Shown here: positions 8,016-15,456 of the stretch, piece by piece | Position numbering within the stretch: position 1 is the stretch's first letter | Layout of the letters: each line of letters starts with the position of its first letter | DNA from: Cryobacterium arcticum | GTDB taxonomy: Bacteria > Actinomycetota > Actinomycetes > Actinomycetales > Microbacteriaceae | NCBI RefSeq assembly: GCF_003185895.1 | Contig: NZ_QHLY01000003.1 | Location: 1-64,000 of the forward strand | Length of the DNA: 64,000 nt | Direction: 5' to 3' | Made by a program: the position numbers and the translations under genes | The notes under the pieces: model-generated | Told to the model about the DNA's origin: nothing | Databases searched by the model: none | Seen by the model: the letters and a program-made list of their open reading frames with translations, nothing else

Positions 8016-9302
8016 TCAGCTGTCGCCGGCGCCGATGGCCTGTGCTTCTTCGAGTTCATCGACCGCACCGTCGGCCTGGGCGAGGTGCCGACGGCCCAGC
8101 ACGATCAGCAGCAGGGCCACCAGCACGGATGCCGCGGCGGCGTAGAACGGTGTCGCCGACGTGAATTGGTCGGCGAGCAGGGTGGCTGCCGGCGGGGCGA
8201 TGGCGCCGCCGAGGAAGCGCACGCCGGAGTACGACGACGAGGCGACGCTCCGAGGCAGGTCGGTGGCCTCCATCACGCTCTCGGTCAGCACGGTGTTGAG
8301 CACGCCGAGCAGCAGACCGCCCACGATCACGCACAGCACGAGGCCGACGGCGTTGGCCACGAGCACCCCGGCCACGGCCAGGTCGAGCGCGAGTAGCGGC
8401 AGCACCAGCCAGAGCACCCGGCTGCGACGCATCCGCCGGGTGAGCAGCGGCGCCACCCAGACCGAGGTGACGGCGAGGGAGATGCCCCAGCCGAAGAAGA
8501 CCAGGCCGAGGTTGACGGCGCTGCCCAGGCCCAGCGGCACAAGCGCGAACGGCGTGTAGGCCAGCAGCACGAAGAAGCCGATGTTGTAGAACAGGGCGGC
8601 GGCGGCGAGGATGCCCAGGCCCGGCCGGGCCAGCGCCCGGAACGGGGCGGACAGTCGGGTGGGGGTGGGCTTCGGCCCCTCGGTCTTGAGCAACACGACG
8701 ATGGCGATGAAACCCACGGCCATGAGGGTGGCGCTGCCGAAGAACGGCCCGCGCCAGCTGATGCTGCCCAGCAGCCCGCCCAGCAGGGGCCCGATCGCGA
8801 TGCCCAGGCCGAGGGCGGCCTCGTAGAGAATGATCGCCGACGAGGTGCCGCCGGCAGCGGCGCCCACGATGGTGGCCAGCGCGGTGGAGATGAACAGGGC
8901 GTTGCCCAGGCCCCAGCCGGCGCGGAAGCCGATGATCGACTCGACGTCCTGGGAGAGCCCGGCGGCGAGGGCGAAGACCACGATCAGCGCCAAGCCGATC
9001 AATAGGGTGCGCTTGGCGCCGATGCGGCTGGAGAGCCAGCTGGTGAAGAACATCGCAATGCCGGTCACGAGCAGATAGCTCGTGAAGAGCATCTCGGTCT
9101 CGGTGGGGGTGGCGGCCAGGTCCGCGGCGATGGCCGGCAGGATCGGGTCGACCAGGCCGATGCCCATGAACGCGATCACGCAGGCGAAGGCGACGGCCCA
9201 GACGGCGGTGGGCTGGTGCAGGATGCTGGTGCCGGCCGGGGCGCCGTGGCCGGAGCGTGCTCCGGTGCCGGTGGGTGCGGCGGGTGCGGTCGGGCGGCTC
9301 AT
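8016..9302 (-). CDS. MFS transporter (DHA1-like drug/metabolite exporter)
   Basis: A 428-residue major facilitator with about 12 predicted helices, beginning near residue 32 after a hydrophilic Ala/Gly/Thr-rich N-terminus. Helix 1 ends in the motif GLVDPILPAIAADL and the loop 2-3 motif is GAKRTL, as in DHA1 proton-coupled exporters. Its start overlaps the stop of the marR gene by 4 bp, so the pair is translationally coupled. The MarR protein presumably represses both until the exported compound appears. The substrate is unknown. Confidence 0.88.
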   Translation of the reverse strand: MSRPTAPAAPTGTGARSGHGAPAGTSILHQPTAVWAVAFACVIAFMGIGLVDPILPAIAADLAATPTETEMLFTSYLLVTGIAMFFTSWLSSRIGAKRTLLIGLALIVVFALAAGLSQDVESIIGFRAGWGLGNALFISTALATIVGAAAGGTSSAIILYEAALGLGIAIGPLLGGLLGSISWRGPFFGSATLMAVGFIAIVVLLKTEGPKPTPTRLSAPFRALARPGLGILAAAALFYNIGFFVLLAYTPFALVPLGLGSAVNLGLVFFGWGISLAVTSVWVAPLLTRRMRRSRVLWLVLPLLALDLAVAGVLVANAVGLVLCVIVGGLLLGVLNTVLTESVMEATDLPRSVASSSYSGVRFLGGAIAPPAATLLADQFTSATPFYAAAASVLVALLLIVLGRRHLAQADGAVDELEEAQAIGAGDS

Positions 9303-9793
9303 CGGGCGACCTGCCCGGTGGCGACCGTGCGCTTGGGGGCACCGAGGTGCTGCGGTGCATCCAGTTGCTCGGTGGCAGCCACCCGGTCACGAAGGATGGC
9401 GACGGCGCGCTCGAGCGTGTCGACGTCGCTGGCGGGCAGGTCGGCGAAGTAGGGCAGCAGGGCCGCGGCCAGTTCGGTGCGCCAGGCCACGAGGGCGGCT
9501 TCGCCGGCCGGGGTGATCACCGTGCGGCTGACGCGGGCGTCGGCCGGGTCGCTCTGCCGCTTGATCCAGCCGCGGTCGGCCAGGTTGCCCACCAATTTGG
9601 TCATGGTGGGCTGCGAGACGCGGCTGAGGTCGGCGAGGTCGCCGAGGCGGATCGGGCCGGTGGACAGCAGCACGCTGAGGGTGCGCCAGACGGCGGGCGA
9701 CTCGGTGCCTCGCGCGGCGCGGGCGGCCACGCGGGTGAGACGGTGGTTGACGGAGACCAGGTCCCCGAGGATGTCGGTAAGTTCTGCGGGCAT
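9299..9793 (-). CDS. MarR-family transcriptional regulator
   Basis: A 164-residue winged-helix regulator (MPAELTDILGDLVSVN start). The DNA-binding core spans about residues 38-105: GPIRLGDLADLSRVSQPTMT is the recognition region, and RQSDPADARVSRTVIT forms the wing. It is first in a two-gene unit with the MFS exporter. A palindrome 12-32 bp upstream of its start is a natural operator, suggesting autorepression that also controls the exporter. Confidence 0.92.
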   Translation of the reverse strand: MPAELTDILGDLVSVNHRLTRVAARAARGTESPAVWRTLSVLLSTGPIRLGDLADLSRVSQPTMTKLVGNLADRGWIKRQSDPADARVSRTVITPAGEAALVAWRTELAAALLPYFADLPASDVDTLERAVAILRDRVAATEQLDAPQHLGAPKRTVATGQVAR

Positions 9794-9804
9794 TACCCAA
9801 TTAT

Positions 9805-9825
9805 ATACATAGCCAAGCTATATAT
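9805..9825. promoter_or_regulatory. candidate MarR operator upstream of the marR-MFS unit
   Basis: ATACATAGC-CAA-GCTATATAT is an inverted repeat with nine-base arms and one mismatch, in an AT-rich island inside otherwise GC-rich DNA. It lies just upstream of the marR start, where it would overlap promoter elements. The size and position fit a MarR dimer site. Confidence 0.6.
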
Positions 9826-9837
9826 CTAGCCCACCTC

Positions 9838-9902
9838 CGCGAGCTGTGACGTAAGCCCCGAAAACTCGGGATTTTGGGTGCTTTGCTCACGGGTCGCGAG
9901 GG
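9838..9902. repeat. dispersed palindromic element, copy A
   Basis: The 65-bp imperfect palindrome begins CGCGAGCTGTGACGTAAGC and ends GCTTTGCTCACGGGTCGCG. It matches two other elements in this window (30903-30965 and 59982-60044) in both sequence and layout. This copy lies between rplL and marR, downstream of rplL on its strand and beside the hairpin at 9909-9948. See the finding on this family. Confidence 0.75.
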
Positions 9903-9908
9903 TTAACT

Positions 9909-9948
9909 GCGACGAGCGCCGCATCCGTGAGGATACGACGCTCGTCGC
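9909..9948 (-). terminator. hairpin downstream of rplJL
   Basis: GCGACGAGCG pairs with CGCTCGTCGC, and the inner CCGCATCC/GGATACGA extends the stem to about 18 bp with two mismatches around GTGA. It lies about 57 bp beyond the rplL stop. The stem is very stable but lacks a U-tract. Together with the adjacent palindromic copy A it probably ends the ribosomal transcript. Confidence 0.65.
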
Positions 9949-10004
9949 GAGTGAGTCGGCTAAGCCGTTACACCTGTTGTAGAACTGCCCCTTGCGGGGA
10001 CCGA

Positions 10005-10388
10005 CTACTTGAGGGTGACGGTTGCGCCAGCGGCCTCGAGGGAAGCCTTTGCCTTCTCGGCAGCTTCCTTCGCAACGCCCTCGAGGACGGCCTTCGGCGC
10101 GCCATCGACAACGGCCTTGGCCTCGCCGAGGCCCAGGCTGGTGAGCTCGCGCACAACCTTGATGACCTGGATCTTCTTGTCGCCAACGGCGTCGAGGATG
10201 ACGTCGAACGCGCTCTGCTCTTCGACCTCTTCGGCAGCGGCGGCGGGGCCAGCGGCTCCGGCGACGGCGACGGGGGCGGCCGCGGTGACCTCGAAGGTCT
10301 CCTCGAATGCCTTGACGAACTCGGAGAGCTCGATGAGGGTGAGGCCCTTGAACTGCTCGAGCAGCTCTTCAGTGGAAAGCTTTGCCAT
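10005..10388 (-). CDS. rplL: 50S ribosomal protein L7/L12
   Basis: A 127-residue stalk protein that recruits elongation and initiation factors to the ribosome. The N-terminal dimerisation helix region ([20 protein letters not shown]), Ala/Pro-rich hinge (about 38-55) and C-terminal factor-binding domain (about 58-127, with [20 protein letters not shown]) are all present. GGAGAA provides the ribosome site. It follows rplJ by 51 bp in the usual rplJ-rplL order. Confidence 0.98.
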   Translation of the reverse strand: MAKLSTEELLEQFKGLTLIELSEFVKAFEETFEVTAAAPVAVAGAAGPAAAAEEVEEQSAFDVILDAVGDKKIQVIKVVRELTSLGLGEAKAVVDGAPKAVLEGVAKEAAEKAKASLEAAGATVTLK

Positions 10389-10439
10389 GATTTTTCTCCT
10401 ATTAGTTTCTTAGTTACTCACCGCGGTACAGGCAGATGC

Positions 10440-10955
10440 CTAGTTCGCGGACTCCTGCTTTTCACGCAGCGCTTCGATGGTGCGAACAGCCTTCGAAAGC
10501 GGGGCGTTGAACAGATATGCGGCTCCGAACAGCGAGGCCTTGAAGGCGCCGGCAAGCTTGCCGAGCAGAACTTCACGGGACTCGAGGTCGGCGAGCTTGC
10601 CTACCTCTGCGGCGGTCAGGGGGTTACCGTCGAAGTAACCACCCTTGACAACCAGGAGAGGGTTTGCCTTGGTAAAGGCACGCAGGGTCTTCGCGACGGT
10701 GACAGGGTCTCCGTGCACGAATGCGATTGCGGACGGGCCAACGAGCTCCTCGTCAAAAGACGTGATGCCGGCGTTGTTGGCCGCGATCTTGGTCAGCGTG
10801 TTCTTTACCACGGCGTACGTGGCGTCGTCACTGATGGATGTGCGCAGCTCCTTGAGCTTCGCAACAGTGAGTCCGCGGTACTCGGTGAGCAGAACGGCGG
10901 TCGAGCTCTGGAATTTCTCCGTAAGCTCGGCGACCGTTGCTTCCTTGTTCGCCAT
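10440..10955 (-). CDS. rplJ: 50S ribosomal protein L10
   Basis: A 171-residue stalk-base protein that anchors L7/L12 dimers to 23S rRNA. It begins [15 protein letters not shown] and contains the typical [19 protein letters not shown] region. The start at 10955 has a strong GAGGAG site; an in-frame start 65 codons upstream falls inside the regulatory leader and is rejected. In related bacteria L10, with L12, represses its own operon by binding the leader; a matching hairpin is seen upstream here. Confidence 0.97.
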   Translation of the reverse strand: MANKEATVAELTEKFQSSTAVLLTEYRGLTVAKLKELRTSISDDATYAVVKNTLTKIAANNAGITSFDEELVGPSAIAFVHGDPVTVAKTLRAFTKANPLLVVKGGYFDGNPLTAAEVGKLADLESREVLLGKLAGAFKASLFGAAYLFNAPLSKAVRTIEALREKQESAN

Positions 10956-11003
10956 GGCGCTCCTCTTAGTATTCATGTGCCGGTAGCCCGGGGCGCAGAC
11001 ATG

Positions 11004-11032
11004 AAAAAAGCCCCAGCGCAAGCGCCGGAGCT
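11004..11032 (-). promoter_or_regulatory. attenuator-like terminator in the rplJ leader
   Basis: Read on the minus strand, AGCTCCGGCGC-TTGC-GCTGGGGCT is followed by six T residues: an intrinsic terminator shape 49 bp before the rplJ start. Its place in the leader, rather than after a gene, fits the L10(L12)4-responsive leaders known upstream of rplJL in many bacteria. The protein-binding kink-turn itself was not modelled. Confidence 0.7.
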
Positions 11033-11212
11033 GAGCGGTCGATGACCGGGAAACTTCGAACACCTGCGCGGGCCGTTCACGTGAATGAACCTTCGATCGC
11101 TTTTCCTTATTCTGGGCAGCGACAACCGGCGGTCTTTGGCTGTTCCCCACCTTACGGGATGGCGGGCCGCGCGTGCAAATCGAACCGGGCGTACGGCGGA
11201 TCCAAAAACTAG

Positions 11213-11241
11213 TTGACAGAAGTCCACTATGTATTTATAGT
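11213..11241 (+). promoter_or_regulatory. strong promoter of the EmrB/QacA-type MFS gene
   Basis: A consensus -35 TTGACA (11213-11218) and a near-consensus -10 TATAGT (11236-11241) are separated by 17 bp. The gene starts 31 bp after the -10. This is one of the best sigma-70-type promoters in the window. Confidence 0.8.
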
Positions 11242-11254
11242 TGACATCTGTCAA
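11241..11254. promoter_or_regulatory. operator palindrome TTGACA-TC-TGTCAA over the start site
   Basis: Six-base perfect arms with a 2-bp spacer lie immediately after the -10. The -35 region carries a related half-site (TTGACAGAAGTC at 11213, against the reverse-strand TTGACAGATGTC), so the promoter is bracketed by like sequences. The MarR gene next to this exporter is the obvious candidate regulator. Confidence 0.65.
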
Positions 11255-11272
11255 TCACATCTCTGGAGATTC

Positions 11273-13045
11273 ATGCCTCGCCGCTCACGCACCACCCCCA
11301 CCCCGAACCGGGCCATCTCGGCCGACGGTTCCATGACCAAGCGCCAAGTGCTCGAAGCTCTGTCCGGCCTGCTCCTGGGCATGTTCGTCTCGATCCTCGC
11401 CGGCACCGTGGTGAGCACCTCGCTGCCGATCATCATCTCCGACCTGCAGGGTGACCAGTCCGCGTACACCTGGGTCATCACCGCCACGCTGCTGGCCACC
11501 ACGGTGTCCACGCCCATCTGGGGCAAGTTCGCCGATCTCTTCAACCGCAAGCTGCTCATCCAGCTCGCCCTGGCCGTCTTCGTGATCGGCTCCGCCCTCG
11601 CCGGCTTCTCGCAGGACACCGGCACCCTCATCGGCTTCCGTGTTCTGCAAGGCCTCGGCGCCGGTGGCCTCGCCGCGCTCAGCCAGATCATCATGGCCGA
11701 CATCATCAGCCCCCGTGACCGCGGCCGCTACGCCGGCCTGTTCGGCGCCGTCATGGCCGTCGGCACCGTCGGCGGCCCGCTGCTCGGCGGCGTGGTGACG
11801 GATGCGTTCGGCTGGCGCTGGAACTTCTTCATCGCCCTGCCCATCGCCATCATCGCCATCGTGCTCCTGCAGCGCACCCTGCACCTGCCCGCCCGCGTGA
11901 AGCGTGCGGTGAAGATCGACTACCTCGGCGCCGCGCTCATTGCCGGCGGCGTCTCGCTGCTGCTGATCTGGGTGACCCTGGCCGGCAACGACTTCGAGTG
12001 GGCATCCGTCACCTCGTTCATCATGGTCGCCGTCGCAGCCCTCCTACTCGTGGCCGCCGTGATCGTGGAGTTCAAGGTCGACGAGCCGATCATCCCGCTC
12101 TCCCTGTTCAAGAACCGCACCTTCACCCTGGCCACCATCGCCAGCATCTCGGTGGGTGTGTCGATGTTCGGCACCTCCGTCTTCCTCAGCCAGTACATGC
12201 AGTTGGCCCGTGGCGCGACGCCCACCCAGTCCGGTCTGCTCACCATCCCGATGATGGGTGGCCTGCTGATCTCCTCCACCCTGTTCGGAACGGTGATCAG
12301 CCGTACCGGCAAGTGGAAGTCGATCATGGTCTCCGGTGCGGTTCTCGTCATCGCCGGTCTGTTGCTGCTGGGCACCCTGCAGTACGACACCAACCTGATC
12401 CTGGTCGGTATCTTCATGGCAGTGCTCGGCGCCGGCCTCGGCATGCTGATGCAGAACCTGGTGCTGGTCGTGCAGAACTCCATCGAGGTCACCAACCTCG
12501 GTGTCGCCACCAGCGCCGTCACCTTCTTCCGCAGCCTCGGCGGCACCATCGGCGTCTCGGTGCTCGGGTCGGTGCTCGGCACCGTCGTCGCCCAGCACAT
12601 CAAGGACGGCATCCCCGCGCTCAGCCCGGCCAACCAGGCCGCCGCTGTCGAGACGCTGGGCTCCGGCGTGATCCCCCACGTCAGCAGCCTGCCGGGTGCG
12701 ATCCGGGTGCTCGTCGAGTCCGCCTACGGCAGTGGAGTGGGCACCGTCTTCCTGCTCGGTGTGCCGCTGGCCGTGATCACCCTCGTGATGGTCGCCCTGA
12801 TGCCCAATGCCTCACTCGGCACCCAGACCGCGATCGCCCTGGCCAAGGCCAAGGCGAAGCTCGACGGCACCGCCAACGCGAAGGTAGAGAGCCAGCGCGA
12901 GCTCGAGGACGCCGAGGACATCCTGATCGAGGTGGGTGCGGCATCCGCCGGACTCACACCGGTGGGAATGGCCACACCGACCGGTTCGATCCGCGTGCTG
13001 CGTGACGCCGAAAATGCGTCGGGAAACCCGAGCACGGGTCGCTAG
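11273..13045 (+). CDS. MFS exporter, DHA2 (EmrB/QacA) family
   Basis: A 590-residue, probably 14-helix proton-driven drug exporter. Helix 1 with its periplasmic end (SILAGTVVSTSLPIIISDL) and the loop motif GKFADLFNRK are typical of DHA2. GFRVLQGLGAGGLAALSQI matches the family's motif C-like region. A roughly 80-residue hydrophilic C-terminal tail is longer than usual. The start at 11273 has GGAG upstream; the longer in-frame start at 11213 would begin inside the promoter. The downstream MarR gene starts about 10 bp later. Confidence 0.9.
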   Translation: MPRRSRTTPTPNRAISADGSMTKRQVLEALSGLLLGMFVSILAGTVVSTSLPIIISDLQGDQSAYTWVITATLLATTVSTPIWGKFADLFNRKLLIQLALAVFVIGSALAGFSQDTGTLIGFRVLQGLGAGGLAALSQIIMADIISPRDRGRYAGLFGAVMAVGTVGGPLLGGVVTDAFGWRWNFFIALPIAIIAIVLLQRTLHLPARVKRAVKIDYLGAALIAGGVSLLLIWVTLAGNDFEWASVTSFIMVAVAALLLVAAVIVEFKVDEPIIPLSLFKNRTFTLATIASISVGVSMFGTSVFLSQYMQLARGATPTQSGLLTIPMMGGLLISSTLFGTVISRTGKWKSIMVSGAVLVIAGLLLLGTLQYDTNLILVGIFMAVLGAGLGMLMQNLVLVVQNSIEVTNLGVATSAVTFFRSLGGTIGVSVLGSVLGTVVAQHIKDGIPALSPANQAAAVETLGSGVIPHVSSLPGAIRVLVESAYGSGVGTVFLLGVPLAVITLVMVALMPNASLGTQTAIALAKAKAKLDGTANAKVESQRELEDAEDILIEVGAASAGLTPVGMATPTGSIRVLRDAENASGNPSTGR

Positions 13046-13055
13046 TGTGATGGTC

Positions 13056-13565
13056 ATGACCGACCACGGCGAGCTTCCCCCCGTCACCGCCGCCGGCGAC
13101 GTCACCCCCACCGGTGACGTCGCCGCGGCGCTGGCCGAGGTCGAAGAACAGATGATGGAGCTGGGCGCCCACGTTCGAGCCGCCCTCCGCGACGCGGCCA
13201 CCCGGGTCGATCCGGCGCTGCAGCCATTCGGCTTCAAGATCCTGCGCACGCTGCGCCGGTGCGGGCCGACCCACGCCAGTGCCCTGGCCGAATCGTTGGA
13301 GGTGGACCGCAGCGTGATCAGCCGTCAGGCTCGCCTGCTCGAGGAGCTCGGCCTGTTGGAACTCGCGGCGGATCCCGCTGATGGCCGGGCCCGGTTCCTG
13401 GCGGCGACCCCGTTGGCGATCGAGAAGCTGTCGGCGGTGCCTGGCAGCGACAAAACCTTCATCAGCGCCCGCCTGGCCGGCTGGCCGGAGGCCGACCTCA
13501 CCCAGTTCGCCGGGTTCCTGTCCCGGCTGAACGCGCCAGACGGTGGACCCACTCCCGTCGCCTAG
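13056..13565 (+). CDS. MarR-family transcriptional regulator
   Basis: A 169-residue winged-helix regulator. The helix-turn-helix lies at about residues 65-90 (GPTHASALAESLEVDRSVIS) and the wing is DPADGRARFL. An ATG two codons earlier (13050) is equally possible. It begins about 10 bp after the MFS exporter, so the two are co-transcribed. It is probably the repressor of the TTGACA-TC-TGTCAA operator in the exporter promoter. Confidence 0.88.
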   Translation: MTDHGELPPVTAAGDVTPTGDVAAALAEVEEQMMELGAHVRAALRDAATRVDPALQPFGFKILRTLRRCGPTHASALAESLEVDRSVISRQARLLEELGLLELAADPADGRARFLAATPLAIEKLSAVPGSDKTFISARLAGWPEADLTQFAGFLSRLNAPDGGPTPVA

Positions 13566-13611
13566 CCCGGCCTCTCCCCCGGGCCACCGGCCCCGCGGGC
13601 ATGATGGATGC

Positions 13612-15456
13612 ATGAGCATCAGCGCCGAGGCCGTTCCGAATGGGTATTCCGCCAGCAGACAGGATGGCACCTATCCGCGTCCGCAGCTCGTGCGCCGGCA
13701 CTGGCGCGAGCTGGCCGGCGAGTGGGGGTTCGCGTTCGACGACGCCAACCTCGGTGAGGCTGCCCGCTGGTACGCGCAGCCCCGGTTCGACCGCACCATC
13801 CAGGTGCCGTTCCCGTTCGAGTCCGAAGCCTCTGGCATTCACGACCCCGGCTTCCACCCCACGATCTGGTACTCCCGCCGCTTCGGCGCAGACGACCTGA
13901 CCGCGGCCGGCTTGATCGCCGGCACACCGGCTCAGCGCCTGCAGCTGAGGTTCGGGGCCGTCGACTACCGGGCCAGGGTATGGGTCGACGGCACCTTCGT
14001 CGGCGAGCACGAGGGCGGGCAGACACCGTTCTCCTTCGACATCACCGACGTTCTCGACCCCGCCCTGGCGGACCACACGGTGGTGGTGCGTGCGGAGGAC
14101 GATCCACTCGACGCCGCACAGCCGCGGGGAAAACAGGACTGGCGACTCGAACCGCACTCGATCTGGTACCACCGCACCAGTGGCATCTGGCAGCCGGTCT
14201 GGTTGGAAGCCACACCCGACACCGCCGTCGCGCTGTTGCACTGGACACCCGATATCACGACCGGAACTGTGCGCGTGCGGGTCGACCTCAGCCGCCGTCC
14301 GCCGGCCGGCAGCACCCTCGGCTATGCCCTCAGCTTCGAGGGCCGGCTGGTGGCGGATGCCAGCCACACGGTTTCCGAGGCCACCTCGACGACCACCATC
14401 ACCCTGCCCGCGCACACCAACGGGCAGGCCTGGGAAGAACTGCTGTGGACCCCGGAGAACCCGCGACTGCTGGACGCCACGGTGACGCTGTCAGCCCCGG
14501 GCGCCGCCCCGGATGTGGTGCAGTCCTACCTCGGACTGCGCTCCAGCGCGGTCGCCGGAGGCCGGTTCCTGCTCAATGACCGGCCGTACTACCTGCGCTC
14601 CGTGCTGCAGCAGGGCTACTGGCCCGCATCACATCTGGCCGCCCCCTCCCCGGCCGCGCTCCGGCGCGATGTCGAGCTGATCAAGGAGCTCGGATTCAAC
14701 GCCACCCGGGTGCATCAGAAGATCGAGGATCCACGGTTCCTCTATTGGGCGGACCGGCTGGGCCTGCTGGTCTGGGGAGAGGCACCCGGCGCCTTCGCGT
14801 TCAGCGCCGCAGCCGTCGCGCGCACAACCATCGAATGGATGGCCGTGCTCGAGCGCGACCACTCGCATCCGTCCATCGTCACCTGGGTGCCGATCAACGA
14901 GAGCTGGGGAGTGCCGCAGATCGCGCACGACCCAGCCCAAGCTGCCTTCTCCCGGTCCCTGGCCCAGCTCACCCGGGCGCTCGACCCCTCCCGCCCCGTC
15001 ATCTCCAACGACGGCTGGGAACACGTCGACTCCGACATCGTGACGGTGCACGACTATGACGCGGACGGGCGGACTCTCGGCGCGCGCTACCGCGACGAAA
15101 CGGCGATCGACCGGCTGCTCGCCAGCGCCGGTCCGGCCGGCCGGCGCCTCCTGCTTCCCGGCCAGGACCCGGCCGCACCGGTGATGCTCACCGAGTTCGG
15201 TGGCATCTCGTTCGCGACGGAGCACACCGAGCCCGATGCCTGGGGGTATTCCACCGCGAGTTCAGCGGATGACTTCCTCGACCGGTTGGCCGACCTGGTG
15301 GATGCCGTCGACAAGAGCACCGTGCTGGCGGGGTTCTGTTATACCCAGCTCACCGACACGCTGCAGGAGACCAACGGACTGCTGGATGCGGATCGTGCGG
15401 CCAAGGCGCCGATCGAACGCCTGCGCGCGATCATCAGCGGGACGCGTCCGGGCTGA
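13612..15456 (+). CDS. glycoside hydrolase family 2 (beta-galactosidase/beta-glucuronidase-like)
   Basis: A 614-residue GH2 enzyme without a signal peptide, so probably cytoplasmic. The order is a jelly-roll sugar-binding domain (about 25-210), an immunoglobulin-like domain (about 215-310) and a TIM barrel (about 315-605). The acid/base Glu is in WVPINESWG (about Glu430) and the nucleophile in MLTEFGGISF (about Glu528). It lacks the long C-terminal domain of LacZ and is nearer in size to beta-glucuronidases and short GH2 enzymes. No sugar transporter is adjacent. Its 3' end overlaps the convergent histidine kinase gene by 23 bp. Confidence 0.88.
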   Translation: MSISAEAVPNGYSASRQDGTYPRPQLVRRHWRELAGEWGFAFDDANLGEAARWYAQPRFDRTIQVPFPFESEASGIHDPGFHPTIWYSRRFGADDLTAAGLIAGTPAQRLQLRFGAVDYRARVWVDGTFVGEHEGGQTPFSFDITDVLDPALADHTVVVRAEDDPLDAAQPRGKQDWRLEPHSIWYHRTSGIWQPVWLEATPDTAVALLHWTPDITTGTVRVRVDLSRRPPAGSTLGYALSFEGRLVADASHTVSEATSTTTITLPAHTNGQAWEELLWTPENPRLLDATVTLSAPGAAPDVVQSYLGLRSSAVAGGRFLLNDRPYYLRSVLQQGYWPASHLAAPSPAALRRDVELIKELGFNATRVHQKIEDPRFLYWADRLGLLVWGEAPGAFAFSAAAVARTTIEWMAVLERDHSHPSIVTWVPINESWGVPQIAHDPAQAAFSRSLAQLTRALDPSRPVISNDGWEHVDSDIVTVHDYDADGRTLGARYRDETAIDRLLASAGPAGRRLLLPGQDPAAPVMLTEFGGISFATEHTEPDAWGYSTASSADDFLDRLADLVDAVDKSTVLAGFCYTQLTDTLQETNGLLDADRAAKAPIERLRAIISGTRPG

